From contig JAIRYV010000064.1 of the NCBI GenBank assembly GCA_031267685.1, positions 1 through 64,000 on the forward strand: 64,000 nucleotides of DNA. Direction: 5' to 3'. This document shows positions 24,809 through 36,366 of the stretch, piece after piece. Under the pieces are notes generated by a model. That model had not been told where the DNA came from. It did not search any database and saw only the letters and a program-made list of their open reading frames with translations. A program made the translations under genes and the position numbers. Positions within the stretch are counted from its first letter, which is position 1. Each line of letters opens with the position of its first letter. Source of the DNA: Treponema sp. (lineage in GTDB: Bacteria > Spirochaetota > Spirochaetia > Treponematales > Breznakiellaceae).

Positions 24809-27307
24809 TTAGATATCAGTAAACAAGAGTGCAAAAGCCTCGTCTGCTGTTTCCACGAAATCAACCGTAATCGAAGAACGCAGTTCCTCATCCTGTTCTG
24901 CCCACTGGTCTGTATTGCCGAGCGGCAGAAGAACACGCTCCATGCCGTTGCGAATGGCAGCAAGGAGCTTCTCCTTGAGTCCGCCTATGGGCAATATCCT
25001 GCCAGTGAGCGTCAGTTCGCCGGTCATGGCGATTCCGGTTTTGGACGGAACCTGACAGAGGGTTGAAAGTAGGGACGCTGCCAGCGTAATGCCGGCTGAG
25101 GGGCCGTCTTTTGGAATTGCACCTTCCGGGACATGGATGTGAAAGTTGGTCTTGTTTATGTCGTCTACGGTAAAGTGATAGCGGTTCTGGGCGCTCCGCA
25201 GGTAGGAAAGAGCAATACGGGCGCTTTCCTTCATCACATCGCCGAGGTTGCCGGTGATAATGAATTCGCCGTTCCCCTCAAACCTGATGGACTCAACGGG
25301 CAGTAAGGCGCCGCCGGTTTCGGTCCAAGCCAAGCCATAGGAAACGCCGATTCGCGCCTCTTTGAAAACAAGGTCTTTTTTGAACTTCCGTCGGCCAAGG
25401 AGTTTCTCTAAGTCATTGACGTCGATTGTTTTGCTAAAGGCGCTCAGGGCTTTGTCCTGAGTGTTGCCATAGCCACTGTTCACTGCTTCTCGCGCCACAC
25501 GGCGGATGCAGTGGGCTATTTCTCGCTCAAGGCTGCGCACTCCAGATTCCATGGTCCAGTGCCGGACTATTTCGCGGATGGCTGCATCGGTAAAGGCGAT
25601 ATGGGCGTTTCCGAGTCCGTTTTCGTTAATTTCTTTAGGTACGAGGAATTGTTTTGCTATTGCCAGCTTTTCGTTTTCGCCGTAGCCTGGTATCTCGATG
25701 ATCTCCATCCGGTCAAGAAGGGGATATGGGATGCTATGCAGGGAATTGGCAGTGGTGATAAACAAGACTTTCGAGAGATCATAGGGTAGTTCCAGATAGT
25801 GGTCGGTGAAGGCGGCGTTTTGTTCGGGATCAAGCACTTCGAGCAGGGCTGAGGCTGGATCGCCGCGGACGTCATGGGAGAGTTTATCGATTTCGTCAAG
25901 CAAAAACACGGGGTTTATGGTTTCAGCCCGGCGCATAGCTTGGATGATCTTGCCGGGCAAAGCGCCTACATAGGTTTTCCGGTGGCCGCGAATTTCGGCC
26001 TCATCCCGCACTCCGCCGAGGGACACGCGCACGAAGCGTCGTCCTAAGGCGCGCGCCACTGACTGGCCGAGGCTTGTCTTACCAGTTCCGGGCGGCCCCA
26101 CGAAGCAGAGGATTGGCCCCTTGACGCCGGTAAGCTGAGCGGGTTGAGCGGGGTTGAGCGGGTTCAGGTCTCCGTTTGTGGGTGCGCTATCTGTTGGTTC
26201 TGCGTTTATTGAATCTCTGTTTGTTGCTGCCAGATGTGCGTTTTCCCAAGAGATGAGTTTATGCACTGCGATGAATTCAATGATTCGCTCCTTTGGCTTC
26301 TGCATATCAAAGTGGTCTTCATCGAGGATGCGTTCTGCCTGTGCCAGGTCAACGACGTCATTGCTGTACTCGTTCCAAGGGAGGTCTGCGATCCATTCGA
26401 GGTAGCCGCGAAGCACGCCGGCTTCTGGGGAAAAGGGCTGGAGTTTTTTCAGGCGGGAAAGCTCTTTCCGCGCTTTGAGCAGGATTTCCTCTTGAGGCGC
26501 TTTTTCTTCAATATCTTGTACAAGGTCAGCAAAGTCATCATCGTCATCATTCTTGCCCAGCTCGCGGTTTATTTCCTTGAGTTGTTCATGCAGAATGTAG
26601 TCGCGCTGAGTCTTTTCCATACGGTTTTTGACTTTACCGCTAATATTTTTTTGGATACCAAATATTTCGTTTTCCAGTTCCAGAATTTCAAGGATTGATT
26701 CAAGGCGATAGGTTGGGTCTGCGATACCCAGCAGTTCCACTTTTTGTTCTGCTTTGATAAGGATGGCGTGGCAGACGAGGTTAGATAGTCGTTCTACGCT
26801 TTCGGCTTTTTCCACTGCCAGAATGGTGTCTGTGTTTATCCTCTTTGAAAATTCTGCGTATTGGGCAAAGGACTTCTGCACGGTTCGCATGAGCGCGGTT
26901 GTTTCAAGGTTGGGCGCTTCGTTTGAAGCTGTGGCGAGTGGCGACACGCGAACCATAAATAGCTCGTTCTGCGGCAGAGCGCTGACGATGCTGGCGCGGT
27001 ATTCGCCCTGAAGTATGACGCGAAAGGTGGTATCTGGCAGTTTTAGATGCTGGACAATGCGTACCACTGTGCCAACGGGGTAGGTTTCGACTGGCACGGT
27101 ATCACCTGGTTTGAGGCAGGCGGCAAAGAGGCGCATATCATGCCGGAGTGCTTCGTCGATTGCCAGCATACCGGCTTTGTAGGTGATAAATACGGGCAGA
27201 AGGGTATGAGGAAAAAGGACCAGTTCCCTGAGCGGAAGCAAAGGGAACTCCTCCAGCGACGGTTTATGAGTGGAAGATTTTCCTTTCAGCGAGGAAAGGA
27301 GCCTCAT
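24809..27307 (-). CDS. lon: ATP-dependent protease Lon
   Basis: 832 residues. The N-terminal substrate-binding domain begins at [20 protein letters not shown]. The AAA+ module carries Walker A GPPGTGKT (about residue 405), Walker [10 protein letters not shown] and sensor residues. The serine protease domain shows the catalytic Ser in PKDGPSAGI (about 733) and Lys in [10 protein letters not shown] (about 776). An insert rich in Asn/Pro/Thr (~residues 368-390, [18 protein letters not shown]) before the P-loop is unusual. The ATG overlaps the clpX stop by 4 nt, so translation is coupled. It degrades misfolded and regulatory proteins in the cytoplasm. Confidence 0.97.
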   Translation of the reverse strand: MRLLSSLKGKSSTHKPSLEEFPLLPLRELVLFPHTLLPVFITYKAGMLAIDEALRHDMRLFAACLKPGDTVPVETYPVGTVVRIVQHLKLPDTTFRVILQGEYRASIVSALPQNELFMVRVSPLATASNEAPNLETTALMRTVQKSFAQYAEFSKRINTDTILAVEKAESVERLSNLVCHAILIKAEQKVELLGIADPTYRLESILEILELENEIFGIQKNISGKVKNRMEKTQRDYILHEQLKEINRELGKNDDDDDFADLVQDIEEKAPQEEILLKARKELSRLKKLQPFSPEAGVLRGYLEWIADLPWNEYSNDVVDLAQAERILDEDHFDMQKPKERIIEFIAVHKLISWENAHLAATNRDSINAEPTDSAPTNGDLNPLNPAQPAQLTGVKGPILCFVGPPGTGKTSLGQSVARALGRRFVRVSLGGVRDEAEIRGHRKTYVGALPGKIIQAMRRAETINPVFLLDEIDKLSHDVRGDPASALLEVLDPEQNAAFTDHYLELPYDLSKVLFITTANSLHSIPYPLLDRMEIIEIPGYGENEKLAIAKQFLVPKEINENGLGNAHIAFTDAAIREIVRHWTMESGVRSLEREIAHCIRRVAREAVNSGYGNTQDKALSAFSKTIDVNDLEKLLGRRKFKKDLVFKEARIGVSYGLAWTETGGALLPVESIRFEGNGEFIITGNLGDVMKESARIALSYLRSAQNRYHFTVDDINKTNFHIHVPEGAIPKDGPSAGITLAASLLSTLCQVPSKTGIAMTGELTLTGRILPIGGLKEKLLAAIRNGMERVLLPLGNTDQWAEQDEELRSSITVDFVETADEAFALLFTDI

Positions 27308-28560
27308 GCGCTTTTCTGCACTGGGTGGATTTCAGGCAGTTCTGACTTTTCCACCACTTCTTGGGTAATGACGACCTGTTTGTTCCCCTTTATCGAGGGA
27401 ATTTCGTACATAATATCAGTCATCATCTTTTCGACAATGGCTCGCAGTCCTCGTGCGCCGGTTTTTTGCTTGATTGCCATATCAGCTATAGCGTTGATAG
27501 CCCCTTCGGTGAACTCGAGTTGTACGTCATCAATGGCCATTGACGCCTGATACTGCTTTACAATGGCGTTTCGCGGCTCAGTGATGATGCGTTTGAGGTC
27601 GTCCCGCTTGAGGTCTTCGAGACCCACGGTTATGGGGAGTCGGCCGATAAATTCCGGGATCATACCGAAGTGAATGAGGTCATCGGGGTGCAGTGCGTCG
27701 TAGAGTTCCTTGAGGTCTTTGCCGTGAGTTCTGTCTTTGGTATCAGCGCCGAAACCCATAGGATGCTCTACGACCCGTCGCTCGATGAATTTCTCAAGTC
27801 CGACAAAGGCGCCGCCGCAGATGAAGAGAATATCAGTGGTGTTGATGCGTATCATCTCCTGATTGGGGTGTTTACGGCCGCCCTGTGGCGGCACTGACGC
27901 GATGGTTCCCTCGATAATCTTGAGGAGTGCCTGCTGGACGCCCTCGCCCGACACGTCCCGCGTGATGGAGATATTTTCGCCTTTACGGGCAATTTTGTCG
28001 ATTTCGTCAATGTAAACAATTCCGCGTTCAGCGGCGGCGATGTTGCTGCCGGCGTTTTGGATCAGCTTCAGGAGAATGTTTTCCACATCTTCACCCACAT
28101 AGCCAGCCTCAGTCAGGGTTGTGGCGTCCACAATGGCAAAGGGAACTTTGAGCTTTCGTGCAAGGGTTTTTGCCAGAAGGGTCTTGCCTGTTCCGGTTGG
28201 TCCAATGAGTAAGACGTTTGACTTCTCGATCTCAACGTCATCCGGGTCTTTCATAGGATTAGCTATCCGTTTGTAGTGATTATACACTGCTACAGACAGG
28301 GCTTTTTTCGCATTATCCTGTCCAATGACAAAGAGATCGAGGTAGCTTTTGATTTCCTTAGGGGTGGGGATGTCACCAGAGAACTGGTTAGAAAGCTCGA
28401 TGTCCCCTTCAGTAAGAATCTTACGGCATACTTCCACACATTCATCGCAGATAAACACATTGTTTGGTCCTGCGATGAGCCGGCGAGCCATATCAGCGCT
28501 TTTTCCACAAAAAGAGCAGACACGCTCGAATTTGCTGGAACTACTGTTAAACCGTCCCAT
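27304..28560 (-). CDS. clpX: ATP-dependent Clp protease ATP-binding subunit ClpX
   Basis: 418 residues. The N-terminal C4 zinc domain (CSFCGK ... FICDEC) selects substrates. The AAA+ domain has Walker A GPTGTGKT (about residue 122), Walker [12 protein letters not shown], the GYVGED pore loop 1, and the IGF-like loop near the LIGLE-type position for binding ClpP. Overlaps clpP by 14 nt and lon by 4 nt. Unfolds proteins and feeds them to ClpP. Family length and motifs are normal. Confidence 0.98.
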   Translation of the reverse strand: MGRFNSSSSKFERVCSFCGKSADMARRLIAGPNNVFICDECVEVCRKILTEGDIELSNQFSGDIPTPKEIKSYLDLFVIGQDNAKKALSVAVYNHYKRIANPMKDPDDVEIEKSNVLLIGPTGTGKTLLAKTLARKLKVPFAIVDATTLTEAGYVGEDVENILLKLIQNAGSNIAAAERGIVYIDEIDKIARKGENISITRDVSGEGVQQALLKIIEGTIASVPPQGGRKHPNQEMIRINTTDILFICGGAFVGLEKFIERRVVEHPMGFGADTKDRTHGKDLKELYDALHPDDLIHFGMIPEFIGRLPITVGLEDLKRDDLKRIITEPRNAIVKQYQASMAIDDVQLEFTEGAINAIADMAIKQKTGARGLRAIVEKMMTDIMYEIPSIKGNKQVVITQEVVEKSELPEIHPVQKSA

Positions 28561-29158
28561 GTTTTTTCCTTATTAAGACCTTGTCCACCACTCCATACGC
28601 GACCGCATCTTCGGCGGACATGAAAAAATCCCGCTCCATGTCAAGAGCGACTTGCTCAACAGGCTTACCGCTATGTCGAGCGAAATACTCTATTGTCAGC
28701 TTTTTTAACCTGATGATTTCCTTTGACTGTATCCCGATGTCGCGTGCCTGTCCCTGAGCGCCTCCCCAGGGCTGATGAATAAGCACACGGGACGAGGGAA
28801 GTGCCATGCGCTTTCCCGGAGCCCCGGCAGTCAGGATAAGCGCCCCCATACTGGCGGCTTGTCCCATGCAGATGGTCTGCACATCGCTTTTCACATACTG
28901 CATGGTATCGTAGATGGCAAAGCCGGCAGTAACCGAGCCGCCCGGTGAGTTGATGTACAGACTGATGTCTTTTTCGGTATCCTGTCCATCAAGAAACAGG
29001 AGTTCAGCCACTACCAAATCAGCAGTAAGGTCATTGATCTCGCCGTCAAGAAAGACGATCCGATCCTTCAAAAGGCGGGAGTATATGTCATACGACCGTT
29101 CTCCCATGCCGGTTTGTTCCACCACAACAGGAACAAGGCTGTTCATTTGTTCGTTCAT
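28547..29158 (-). CDS. clpP: ATP-dependent Clp protease proteolytic subunit ClpP
   Basis: 203 residues. Catalytic Ser lies in MGQAASMGA (about residue 102), His in LIHQPWGG (about 127), and Asp near [12 protein letters not shown]. The N-terminal [16 protein letters not shown] segment forms the axial region. Forms the double-ring chamber used by ClpX. It lies 8 bp after tig and overlaps clpX, in the conserved order tig-clpP-clpX-lon. Confidence 0.98.
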   Translation of the reverse strand: MNEQMNSLVPVVVEQTGMGERSYDIYSRLLKDRIVFLDGEINDLTADLVVAELLFLDGQDTEKDISLYINSPGGSVTAGFAIYDTMQYVKSDVQTICMGQAASMGALILTAGAPGKRMALPSSRVLIHQPWGGAQGQARDIGIQSKEIIRLKKLTIEYFARHSGKPVEQVALDMERDFFMSAEDAVAYGVVDKVLIRKKHGTV

Positions 29159-29166
29159 AACTTGCT

Positions 29167-30507
29167 TTACCTATTAACCTCAACGAAGAATTGCTGATAA
29201 CTCTGCGGAGCGCCTATGCTTACGCGGTTTTCCGCCAACAGAATATCAAAGAGTTTCCGCTCTTTGATGTCATTCTTGAGTGCTTCTTTTACCTCATCCT
29301 TTGCGTAGTACCCCTTGATTTCCTCAAGGGGAATTCCCTCTTCGTCTGCGAGGTGTTGGAGAAACGCTTCTTGTTCTTCGTCAGATGCCTCCAGTCCAAG
29401 CTCTTTGATGAGGTTCTCTACAATGAGCCGCGAGTGAAGTATGCGTATGGTATTGGGACGCAGCGCCTCCATGAGCTTCTCGTATGATTCGTCTAACGGA
29501 ACATTCATGTTATGGGAAATGTTGCGAAGCTGGGACTCAATCTGGAAGCGGATCATGGATTCTGGGAGGTCTACTGGCGTTGTTTCCATAATTTTCTCAA
29601 GAATCTTGTTAGTCTTGACACTTTTAAGACGCCTTTCAAGCTCCTTCTCAAGATTCTTACGGATGCCTTTCTTGAGATCGTTAAGCGTTTTGTACTTTTC
29701 ATCAACATCCTGCGCGAACTCATCATCCAGATCAGGGAGTATTTTCTTTTTAAGCGCAGTAATGCTCACGCGAAGTTTCTTGGTTTTACCCGCTAGGTCT
29801 GCGTCTTCAAAGTTCGCCGGATAGGTCTTCTCAATATCCTTGGACTCACCCTTCTTCATGCCAATGATTTCATCATCGAACTTGAACACATTTCGCCCCG
29901 TGCCAATCGTAAAGACAAAGTCTTGCCGCTCAGTGCCGGGGATAAGCTCGCCATTCTCAGAAAGTTCGCTGTAATTCACTGTTACCACGTCATTGAGAGA
30001 GGCAGGTGTGTCATCTTCGAGGTCTGCTACTACAGCATTCCGATCTCGAAGGATTTCCAACTCATGGGCAATATCTTCATCGCTGATACGCACATTGGGA
30101 ACCTCGACTTTAAGACCCTTCCATTGCCCCAAGACAACCGTAGGAAGCACATCGTACAGCAGGGAGTACACGAGGTCAGAGCCAAGATTCAGAACCGGTT
30201 TTGCCTCTGCCTTAGGTGCGCAATACGGCAGTGGACGCTTCTCTGCAGGAAAACTTTCATCATCAAAAATCAAAGAGACAGAACGATCAATAATACGCGC
30301 CAGCACATCTTCCTTGAGCGCGTCTCCCAGTTTGCGTTCCAGCACCTTTTTAGGCGCCTTACCCTTGCGGAAGCCGGATATTTGCACGGTTTTACCATAA
30401 CCTGCCAAAGCTTTATCGTATTCGGAAAGTACATCATCCTTTCCTACTGTGATAGTTAACTTCAGAGCGGAATGTTCAAGCAGGCTTATTTCTTTGGATA
30501 CAGTCAC
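29167..30507 (-). CDS. tig: Trigger factor, ribosome-associated chaperone
   Basis: 446 residues from a GTG with GAGGAAC upstream. The ribosome-binding tail has the signature [13 protein letters not shown] (about residues 43-55; consensus GFRxGKxP). A PPIase-like domain (VTVNYSEL ... [16 protein letters not shown]) and a helical C-terminal cradle ([20 protein letters not shown]) follow. Acts on nascent chains at the exit tunnel. First gene of the proteostasis operon, with a good promoter 50 bp upstream. Confidence 0.96.
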   Translation of the reverse strand: MTVSKEISLLEHSALKLTITVGKDDVLSEYDKALAGYGKTVQISGFRKGKAPKKVLERKLGDALKEDVLARIIDRSVSLIFDDESFPAEKRPLPYCAPKAEAKPVLNLGSDLVYSLLYDVLPTVVLGQWKGLKVEVPNVRISDEDIAHELEILRDRNAVVADLEDDTPASLNDVVTVNYSELSENGELIPGTERQDFVFTIGTGRNVFKFDDEIIGMKKGESKDIEKTYPANFEDADLAGKTKKLRVSITALKKKILPDLDDEFAQDVDEKYKTLNDLKKGIRKNLEKELERRLKSVKTNKILEKIMETTPVDLPESMIRFQIESQLRNISHNMNVPLDESYEKLMEALRPNTIRILHSRLIVENLIKELGLEASDEEQEAFLQHLADEEGIPLEEIKGYYAKDEVKEALKNDIKERKLFDILLAENRVSIGAPQSYQQFFVEVNR

Positions 30508-30558
30508 TATTGTTCCTCTTTATCGTAAAATTTATACGAGTCATCAACTCTCTTCTAT

Positions 30559-30586
30559 AGTATAAGCACTTTACCCTTTATAGCAA
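30559..30586 (-). promoter_or_regulatory. Sigma70-type promoter for tig-clpP-clpX-lon
   Basis: On the minus strand TTGCTA and TATACT are separated by 16 bp, about 50 nt upstream of the tig start. Confidence 0.5.
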
Positions 30587-30748
30587 AGACACATCCCAGC
30601 ATTTTTTAATAGGTTAAATAGAAAATACCAATTTTATCTTTGTTAGTCAATGGCATGAACGGTAACTATCGACGTGAGGGCTTGCCAAAGCAAAACGTAT
30701 CCACGGGTGTCCGCGATGCGTTATCAGTATATAATGCTCACTTTTCTA

Positions 30749-32491
30749 TTATTCACACCTTTGCCGAGCAAATTTGCGCTTCTGCTCCTCTGAGATATCA
30801 AGTCCAAGTGTACCGCCAGGGTTCATAATGTTGTCAGGGTCAAAGTGCTTCTTGAGCGCCTTGTACACCGCAAACTCATTCTCTCCAATGCTATACTCCA
30901 GCCAGGGGCCAAACATCTTACCAATGCCGTGGTGGTGGCTCATGGCCGCGCCTGATTTTTGAATTGCATCAAGAATACCCGCGTGGAAAGCACGGAATTC
31001 TTCCGGGTCGTGCATAAGAACAATAAAAATCCAGTAGAGGTTTGCGCCCTGGGGGTAGACATGGCTCATATGGGTCATGCAGATCGTGTTGGGACGCGCC
31101 TTGACATACGCGCGTACATCGCGGTGAACCTGACTCATGTTGCTCCAGTTCACGCTACATTCCATTGTGTCCATCACTAGGCCAAAGTCCTGCATGGTGT
31201 CGCGCAGGTATGGGTCACTGAAACGCCCCTTTTCCCAACCGCGTGTTACCGCGCCAGAAAGCCAAATGCCGTCATACTTACGCGCCACACGATGAACGTT
31301 CCTCGCGCAGTTCTTCGAAAAGCCCTTTTCGCCATTGATAAAACCGAGAAACAGGCACATTTCATTTATCTTGAATCCCTTAACGTCAAAGATCAGATGC
31401 AGAGGGCTGTCAACTACGCCGTACATATAGAGCATGATGCTTGTCTCTTCAGGGTCGGAGAGGCGAAACACCGATGGATAGCCTGCCTCGCTCTGCATAA
31501 TTTCCCGCGCTGCCTTTTGGCCAGTTTCCCAGTCCCTGAACATGTATGAAAAACGTTTGATCGTCTCCGGTGTATGACGGAAGATTTTGAGGGTTACATG
31601 GGTGAGAACGCCGAAGGTTCCCTCGCTTCCCATCATGATTTGATTCATATCAGGCCCTGTGGCCTTGCGGGGATAGCGGTCCGTAGAAATGTTTCCCGCT
31701 GGAGTGGCATAATCCTGTCCAATCACAATGTCCTGAATACAGCCGTAGTAGGAAGAGTTCTGGCCTGCGCCATGGGTTACGGTCCAGCCGCCGACAGAGG
31801 AATGTTCCCAGCTTTGGGGGAAATGACCAGAGGTGTAGGCGCGTTTTGCGCCAAACAGCTTTTGCGCATTATTCAAGGTCTCTTCGAGTTTCGGCCCACT
31901 CATACCTGCCTCAACAGTGATGGTCTGGTCAATCTCGTTGAAGCGCACCACCTTGTTAAAACGCAGCCGCATATCAAGGGATACACCGCCCTTGACGCAC
32001 TCCACTCCCCGCGTAACTGATGAGCCGCCGCCATACACATAGAGGGGGATTTTCTCTACAGTGCAGAACGCCACAATCTGTTCAATCTGCTCTTTGGTAT
32101 CAGGATAGATGACCGCGTCTGGTACATGTTCTACAATCTTATTCCTAAGACGCATGAGATCAAACATGGTTTTGCCATAAGCAACAGAAAGACGCGCATA
32201 GTCGTCTGTGCGTACCAATTCCGCGCCCACGATGCTCTTAAAATGTTCAATCTGCTCCGTACTTAGACTGATGGCTTTGTCGAATTTGACCTCATCAAGA
32301 CCCAAGTTTTCACTATATCCTCTGAATACATCATCACTGAGGCCAAACTGCTCTTTCATCAACTTGTACAGCGCCTCTTTAGGCGCCTTGATTTGCTCAG
32401 GAACACCCCATTTGAAGATGGAGCGCCAGGAATTCTTTGGAACTGCTCCCTGATACCATTTTGGTTCAAAACCTTTGTAAGGGTGAGCCAT
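30749..32491 (-). CDS. FAD-binding oxidase, alkyl-DHAP synthase-like
   Basis: 580 residues from the ATG preceded by AGGAGG (the frame extends 23 codons further upstream without a ribosome site). The FAD-binding type 4 domain (about residues 120-310) has YGGGSSVTRGVE, the WEHSSVGGWTVTHGAGQNSS pyrophosphate region, and MGSEGTFGVLTHVTLKI. The C-terminal cap ends with SHHHGIGKMFGPWL, the His-rich motif of alkyldihydroxyacetonephosphate synthase (AGPS). AGPS swaps an acyl for an alkyl chain in ether-lipid synthesis. A treponemal role in ether lipids or plasmalogens is plausible but inferred, since related oxidases with the same fold use other substrates. Confidence 0.85.
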   Translation of the reverse strand: MAHPYKGFEPKWYQGAVPKNSWRSIFKWGVPEQIKAPKEALYKLMKEQFGLSDDVFRGYSENLGLDEVKFDKAISLSTEQIEHFKSIVGAELVRTDDYARLSVAYGKTMFDLMRLRNKIVEHVPDAVIYPDTKEQIEQIVAFCTVEKIPLYVYGGGSSVTRGVECVKGGVSLDMRLRFNKVVRFNEIDQTITVEAGMSGPKLEETLNNAQKLFGAKRAYTSGHFPQSWEHSSVGGWTVTHGAGQNSSYYGCIQDIVIGQDYATPAGNISTDRYPRKATGPDMNQIMMGSEGTFGVLTHVTLKIFRHTPETIKRFSYMFRDWETGQKAAREIMQSEAGYPSVFRLSDPEETSIMLYMYGVVDSPLHLIFDVKGFKINEMCLFLGFINGEKGFSKNCARNVHRVARKYDGIWLSGAVTRGWEKGRFSDPYLRDTMQDFGLVMDTMECSVNWSNMSQVHRDVRAYVKARPNTICMTHMSHVYPQGANLYWIFIVLMHDPEEFRAFHAGILDAIQKSGAAMSHHHGIGKMFGPWLEYSIGENEFAVYKALKKHFDPDNIMNPGGTLGLDISEEQKRKFARQRCE

Positions 32492-32748
32492 CTTTACCTC
32501 CTGTTTTCCTTCTATTGTAGTGTATGAGCTAGGGGTCTGTCTACGAGAATGACAGGCCACTTACTGTATCGTAACCGCCCAGTAGCCATTTATCAGGCAC
32601 CCTGAAAGAAGGCTAATGAAGACTGTCCTATTCTGTTCGTGTGGTTCTGGTAAAGAAAGCGCTGTATCGTGAGCATAGAAAGGTGTGTCCTACCCAAAGC
32701 TGCCAAGTGAAGGCTTACCGTGAACCTTCACTTGGAAAACACCGCGTG

Positions 32749-34494
32749 TTAATCTACTGAAGTCTTGTCGCCGTAGAACGCCTTCCACTTGGCGACGCGC
32801 TCATCTATGATGGACTGACCACCTGAGCTAAGCCAGTCCCGATAGCCAGAATCAAACACCGAGTCAAACTGCGCGGGAGCGGCTGGTACGGCTTTGGCGT
32901 AGATGGCATCCCGTTTGCTGTCAAGCACCTGCCCCATGCCTTCCTCAGATTCGATAATGCCAACATTCGCATGGCCAAAACTATTGCGCGGCTCAGATGC
33001 CCTGGCATAAGCCTGCTCCATAATGCTTGTGTCAATGTCCGAATAGGCCAACACCATAGACTTTACCTTAAGGTCTTCCGTCGGCATCTTGATGCCGTTA
33101 ATCAGCGTCGTATAGTCAATATTGTTCGGGGAGTTGATGATCTTCTCGCCGGTCGTTGCTATCCCCTGTACCGCCCCGTTGGACATAACCTGATGGGTTA
33201 CGCCTACATCTCCAAATTGCAGGTAGAAGAGGTTCTCCTGCTTATGTATCCAGTCTAGGTAAAAAAGACTCGCCACTGATTCTTTGTTAGACGACGGGAA
33301 GAAAACTTTACGGTCAACCAGAGGACCGCTCACCTGGACATTCCTGTCTGCATTGTTGGGGAAGGAGTGAACCGCAATGAAATTGGCATCGGGGCCTACA
33401 TTGGTATGCAGGGCGGCAGTGATGCTATTCCTGCCATCACGGTAAGGCATGTCCCAGTTCTGTATAAAAGCACCCACATAGCCAGACTTCGTTAGATTAT
33501 CCTGTGTTGTATCCCCTGAACCATAGAGGGCAAAGTCCTTCCATATTAAATTTTCGTTATACCACTTGTTCAGAACTCGCATGGCGGACTTAATGGCGAT
33601 TTCGCCAGAGACCGAGCTGGGGCGACCAAGATGCCGGTCATCAAAGCCATAGACGAACCAATCACGGTCGGTCATGTTATTGGGGAGGAATGATACAATG
33701 AGGTTCCGCGCCTGCCAGCCCACATCTTGACCCATGATAAAGGGGGTCATCATGTTCGCATCATTGCCGAGCAGAAGTTGCGCGTTGTCCCGGAATGCAC
33801 AGAGCATCCTGTAGAACTCGTCCAAAGTTGTAGGCTCCGCCATGTTGAGCTTCTTGAGCCAGTCCGAGCGGACAAAAACGTTTTGCCCAGCGTCATTCGA
33901 TATTCTGCCTTCCAGCGCCCAGAGCTGTTGCGTCTTGGGGTCGCGGTCATAGTTGATAAACTCCTCGCCCAGCCAGCCCCAGATATTGGGGAAGAGATCA
34001 ACATATCGGTTGATATAGGGGTTCAAATCCAGAACGCCACCCATGTTTGCATAAGCCTGAATCGTGGGATAGTTGTAGGTTACACAGATATCCGGCGCGG
34101 TACCCGCGGCAAGTAGATTGTTTAGTTCATCAATTTCCGTCCAGCGACCCACTGGCTTAAAGGTTACCGCAATGTTGTGATCCCGCAACATCCCAGCCTT
34201 GATCCAGTTGGTGTAGAAGTTGTCTTCCGGCTTGGACCTGCCACCGTCAAGACCACGATCAAACACCTCAACCGTGATCGACTTGGTCTGCTTAAACCGG
34301 TACGTGTTGCCTGACCTTTCAAGCCCAAGCTGGTTAAGCACTGCGTCGGTGATCGCTTCCTTTTGCACCACCTGCCCTGTCGTTGATGTCCCGCTTGATT
34401 GCTGAGACCCGCCTGACTGTTGTGTACCGCCGCTCGCAAAGAGCATCGCACACACAACAGTAACCATGAACATCACTGATAGAACTTTCTTCAT
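32749..34494 (-). CDS. ABC transporter extracellular sugar-binding protein
   Basis: 581 residues. The N-terminus is an export signal (MKKVLSVMFMVTVVCAMLFA) followed by a Gly/Ser/Gln-rich linker; no lipobox Cys is present, so it is probably released or anchored otherwise. It is a large type I solute-binding protein (LplA/YtcQ-like), with VEVFDRGLDGG near the start, GTAPDICVTYN near residue 135, and W-rich sugar-pocket regions. It opens onto two CUT1 permeases on the same strand, so it is the receptor of an oligosaccharide importer. The order here is permease, permease, binding protein. No ATPase gene is adjacent, as usual when a shared MsmX-type ATPase is used. Confidence 0.9.
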   Translation of the reverse strand: MKKVLSVMFMVTVVCAMLFASGGTQQSGGSQQSSGTSTTGQVVQKEAITDAVLNQLGLERSGNTYRFKQTKSITVEVFDRGLDGGRSKPEDNFYTNWIKAGMLRDHNIAVTFKPVGRWTEIDELNNLLAAGTAPDICVTYNYPTIQAYANMGGVLDLNPYINRYVDLFPNIWGWLGEEFINYDRDPKTQQLWALEGRISNDAGQNVFVRSDWLKKLNMAEPTTLDEFYRMLCAFRDNAQLLLGNDANMMTPFIMGQDVGWQARNLIVSFLPNNMTDRDWFVYGFDDRHLGRPSSVSGEIAIKSAMRVLNKWYNENLIWKDFALYGSGDTTQDNLTKSGYVGAFIQNWDMPYRDGRNSITAALHTNVGPDANFIAVHSFPNNADRNVQVSGPLVDRKVFFPSSNKESVASLFYLDWIHKQENLFYLQFGDVGVTHQVMSNGAVQGIATTGEKIINSPNNIDYTTLINGIKMPTEDLKVKSMVLAYSDIDTSIMEQAYARASEPRNSFGHANVGIIESEEGMGQVLDSKRDAIYAKAVPAAPAQFDSVFDSGYRDWLSSGGQSIIDERVAKWKAFYGDKTSVD

Positions 34495-34518
34495 AATTCT
34501 ATCCTCCTTAAAATATAT

Positions 34519-35406
34519 CTATTCCTTCACCGCACCAAGAGTAGCGCCGGTAATGAAATACTTCTGGAGCCATGGATACACGACAAGAATCGGTACCGTG
34601 GCGAACATCACCGAAGCGGCGCGTAGGGTTTCTCCCACGCCCGGGGTGGTAAAACCTTCCTGAGTGGCTGTTTCCATGCTATTAGTGGTATTGAGAATAT
34701 TGTAGAGCAAAAGCTGTATGGGGAAGAGATTGCGGTTCTTCACGTACATCAGCGCATCGGAAAAACCGTTCCAGCGACCCACCGCGTAAAACAGCGCTAG
34801 GGTTGCCAGTACAGGGGTAGATAGCGGCAGGTATATGCGAAGCAGTACCTTGAGGGGACCTGCGCCGTCGATCTCCGCTGATTCCCGAAGGCTTGTAGGT
34901 ATGCCAAAGAGAAAGCTCCGCATGATAATCATGTTAAAGACCGACAGGCAGTTTGGAATAATGAGTACCAAGGCTGTATCAAGCATATTGAGGGACTTCA
35001 AGAGCAGATAGGTTGGAATCGTCCCCGCGCCAAAGTACATGGTGATGATAATCACTGTGTTGATAATCTTTCGTCCTTTTAGTTGCTCATAGATCAAGGG
35101 ATAGGAGCAGATAGTTGTCATGGTGAGGGACAGCAGCGTGCATACCACCGTAAGGAAGGCGGTCCACCAGAGGGAGCGTATGTAACGGGCGTCATTCAGG
35201 ATGGTTGTATAGGCGTCAAAGTTAAGCCCCACCGGAAGAAGCGTTACCTGATTCCGCACCAGGGCGTTGGCGCTGGAGAGTGAGCGTGCCAGCAGGTTTA
35301 TCATGGGGAGTATGCAGATGAGAATCAGCCCTACACAAAGGATGGCGATAAGAATATCCCCTATTGTAACTGGATTCGCGCTCAATACCTTAGTTCGTGT
35401 CTTCAT
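34519..35406 (-). CDS. Sugar ABC transporter permease (LplC/YtcP-like)
   Basis: 295 residues with six predicted membrane helices. The EAA loop for ATPase contact appears as ESAEIDGAGPLKVLLRIYLPLSTP (start ~residue 178). The C-terminus TGATLGAVKE matches the family end. It pairs with the upstream permease to form the CUT1 channel. Starts 9 bp after that gene. Confidence 0.92.
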   Translation of the reverse strand: MKTRTKVLSANPVTIGDILIAILCVGLILICILPMINLLARSLSSANALVRNQVTLLPVGLNFDAYTTILNDARYIRSLWWTAFLTVVCTLLSLTMTTICSYPLIYEQLKGRKIINTVIIITMYFGAGTIPTYLLLKSLNMLDTALVLIIPNCLSVFNMIIMRSFLFGIPTSLRESAEIDGAGPLKVLLRIYLPLSTPVLATLALFYAVGRWNGFSDALMYVKNRNLFPIQLLLYNILNTTNSMETATQEGFTTPGVGETLRAASVMFATVPILVVYPWLQKYFITGATLGAVKE

Positions 35407-35415
35407 GTTAGCCTC

Positions 35416-36366
35416 CTACCAAATGCCACGCTCACCGAATTTCTCGGCGAGTGCGTTTGCGCTGAGTACGAAGGCAAGCCCCACCACTGACTGGAAGAGT
35501 CCCACTGCTGTTGCCAGAGATACCCGCATGGCCTTGATACCGTATTCGTACACAAATATGGAAAGTACATTGGAAACGTTGTTGACCAAATCGTTTTGCA
35601 GGGTATATGGCCGGTCGAACTCGGATCCTACGATACGGCCTAAGCTCATAATCAAGAGGATAATAATGGTCGGCCTGATGCCTGGCAAGGTGATGTGCCA
35701 TATCTTGCGGAACCGGCCTGCGCCGTCCACTGTGGCGGCTTCGTAGAGTTCTGGGTTGATGCTCGTGATGGCGGCGAGGTAGATGATCGTGTTCCAGCCC
35801 ACGCTCTGCCATATCCCCAGAAAAATGTAGGTAAAGACCCAGTGAACGGATTCGTCTAGGAAGTGGATTGGTCCAAGCCCGATCCGCCCCAAGACGATAT
35901 TGACCAAGCCCTGAGTGGGCGGGTTTGGCGCGAAGAGCCGCAGAGCCAGGCCCGAGATGATGATCCACGAAAGGAAGTGTGGCATATAGGCCACTGTCTG
36001 GGTGATCCGCTTGAAGGTCTTGAAACGTAGTTCATTGAGCAGGATGGCTAGGATGACTGGCATGGGGAACCCTAAAACCAAGTCCAGCAGGTTCAGCATC
36101 ACTGTATTCCGCAGCGCATAGAGGAAGTCCCTGTTCTGGAACGCCTTGATAAACCACTCAAACCCGTGGTTAGCAGCCCAAGGCACTTCCCAGACCGGCT
36201 TCAGGAAATTATTCTGCTTAAAGGCGATGAGGATGTTGACCATAGGCGCGTAACGGAACACGAGGAAAAACACAATTGGCGGCAGAAGCAAAAGATACAA
36301 CACTCCGTATCGCTTGAGGTAAACAATCCCTCCGGGCTTGGAATCGGCAATCGTCTTATTTGGCAT
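35416..36366 (-). CDS. Sugar ABC transporter permease (LplB/YteP-like)
   Basis: 316 residues from the ATG preceded by GGAGGG (the longer frame to 36417 has no ribosome site). Six predicted helices, the first at RYGVLYLLLLPPIVFFLVF. The EAA motif is YEAATVDGAGRFRKIWHITLPG near residue 200. First gene of the importer operon (permease-permease-binding protein), related to polysaccharide-oligomer transporters of the Lpl/Yte group; the substrate is not determinable. Confidence 0.92.
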   Translation of the reverse strand: MPNKTIADSKPGGIVYLKRYGVLYLLLLPPIVFFLVFRYAPMVNILIAFKQNNFLKPVWEVPWAANHGFEWFIKAFQNRDFLYALRNTVMLNLLDLVLGFPMPVILAILLNELRFKTFKRITQTVAYMPHFLSWIIISGLALRLFAPNPPTQGLVNIVLGRIGLGPIHFLDESVHWVFTYIFLGIWQSVGWNTIIYLAAITSINPELYEAATVDGAGRFRKIWHITLPGIRPTIIILLIMSLGRIVGSEFDRPYTLQNDLVNNVSNVLSIFVYEYGIKAMRVSLATAVGLFQSVVGLAFVLSANALAEKFGERGIW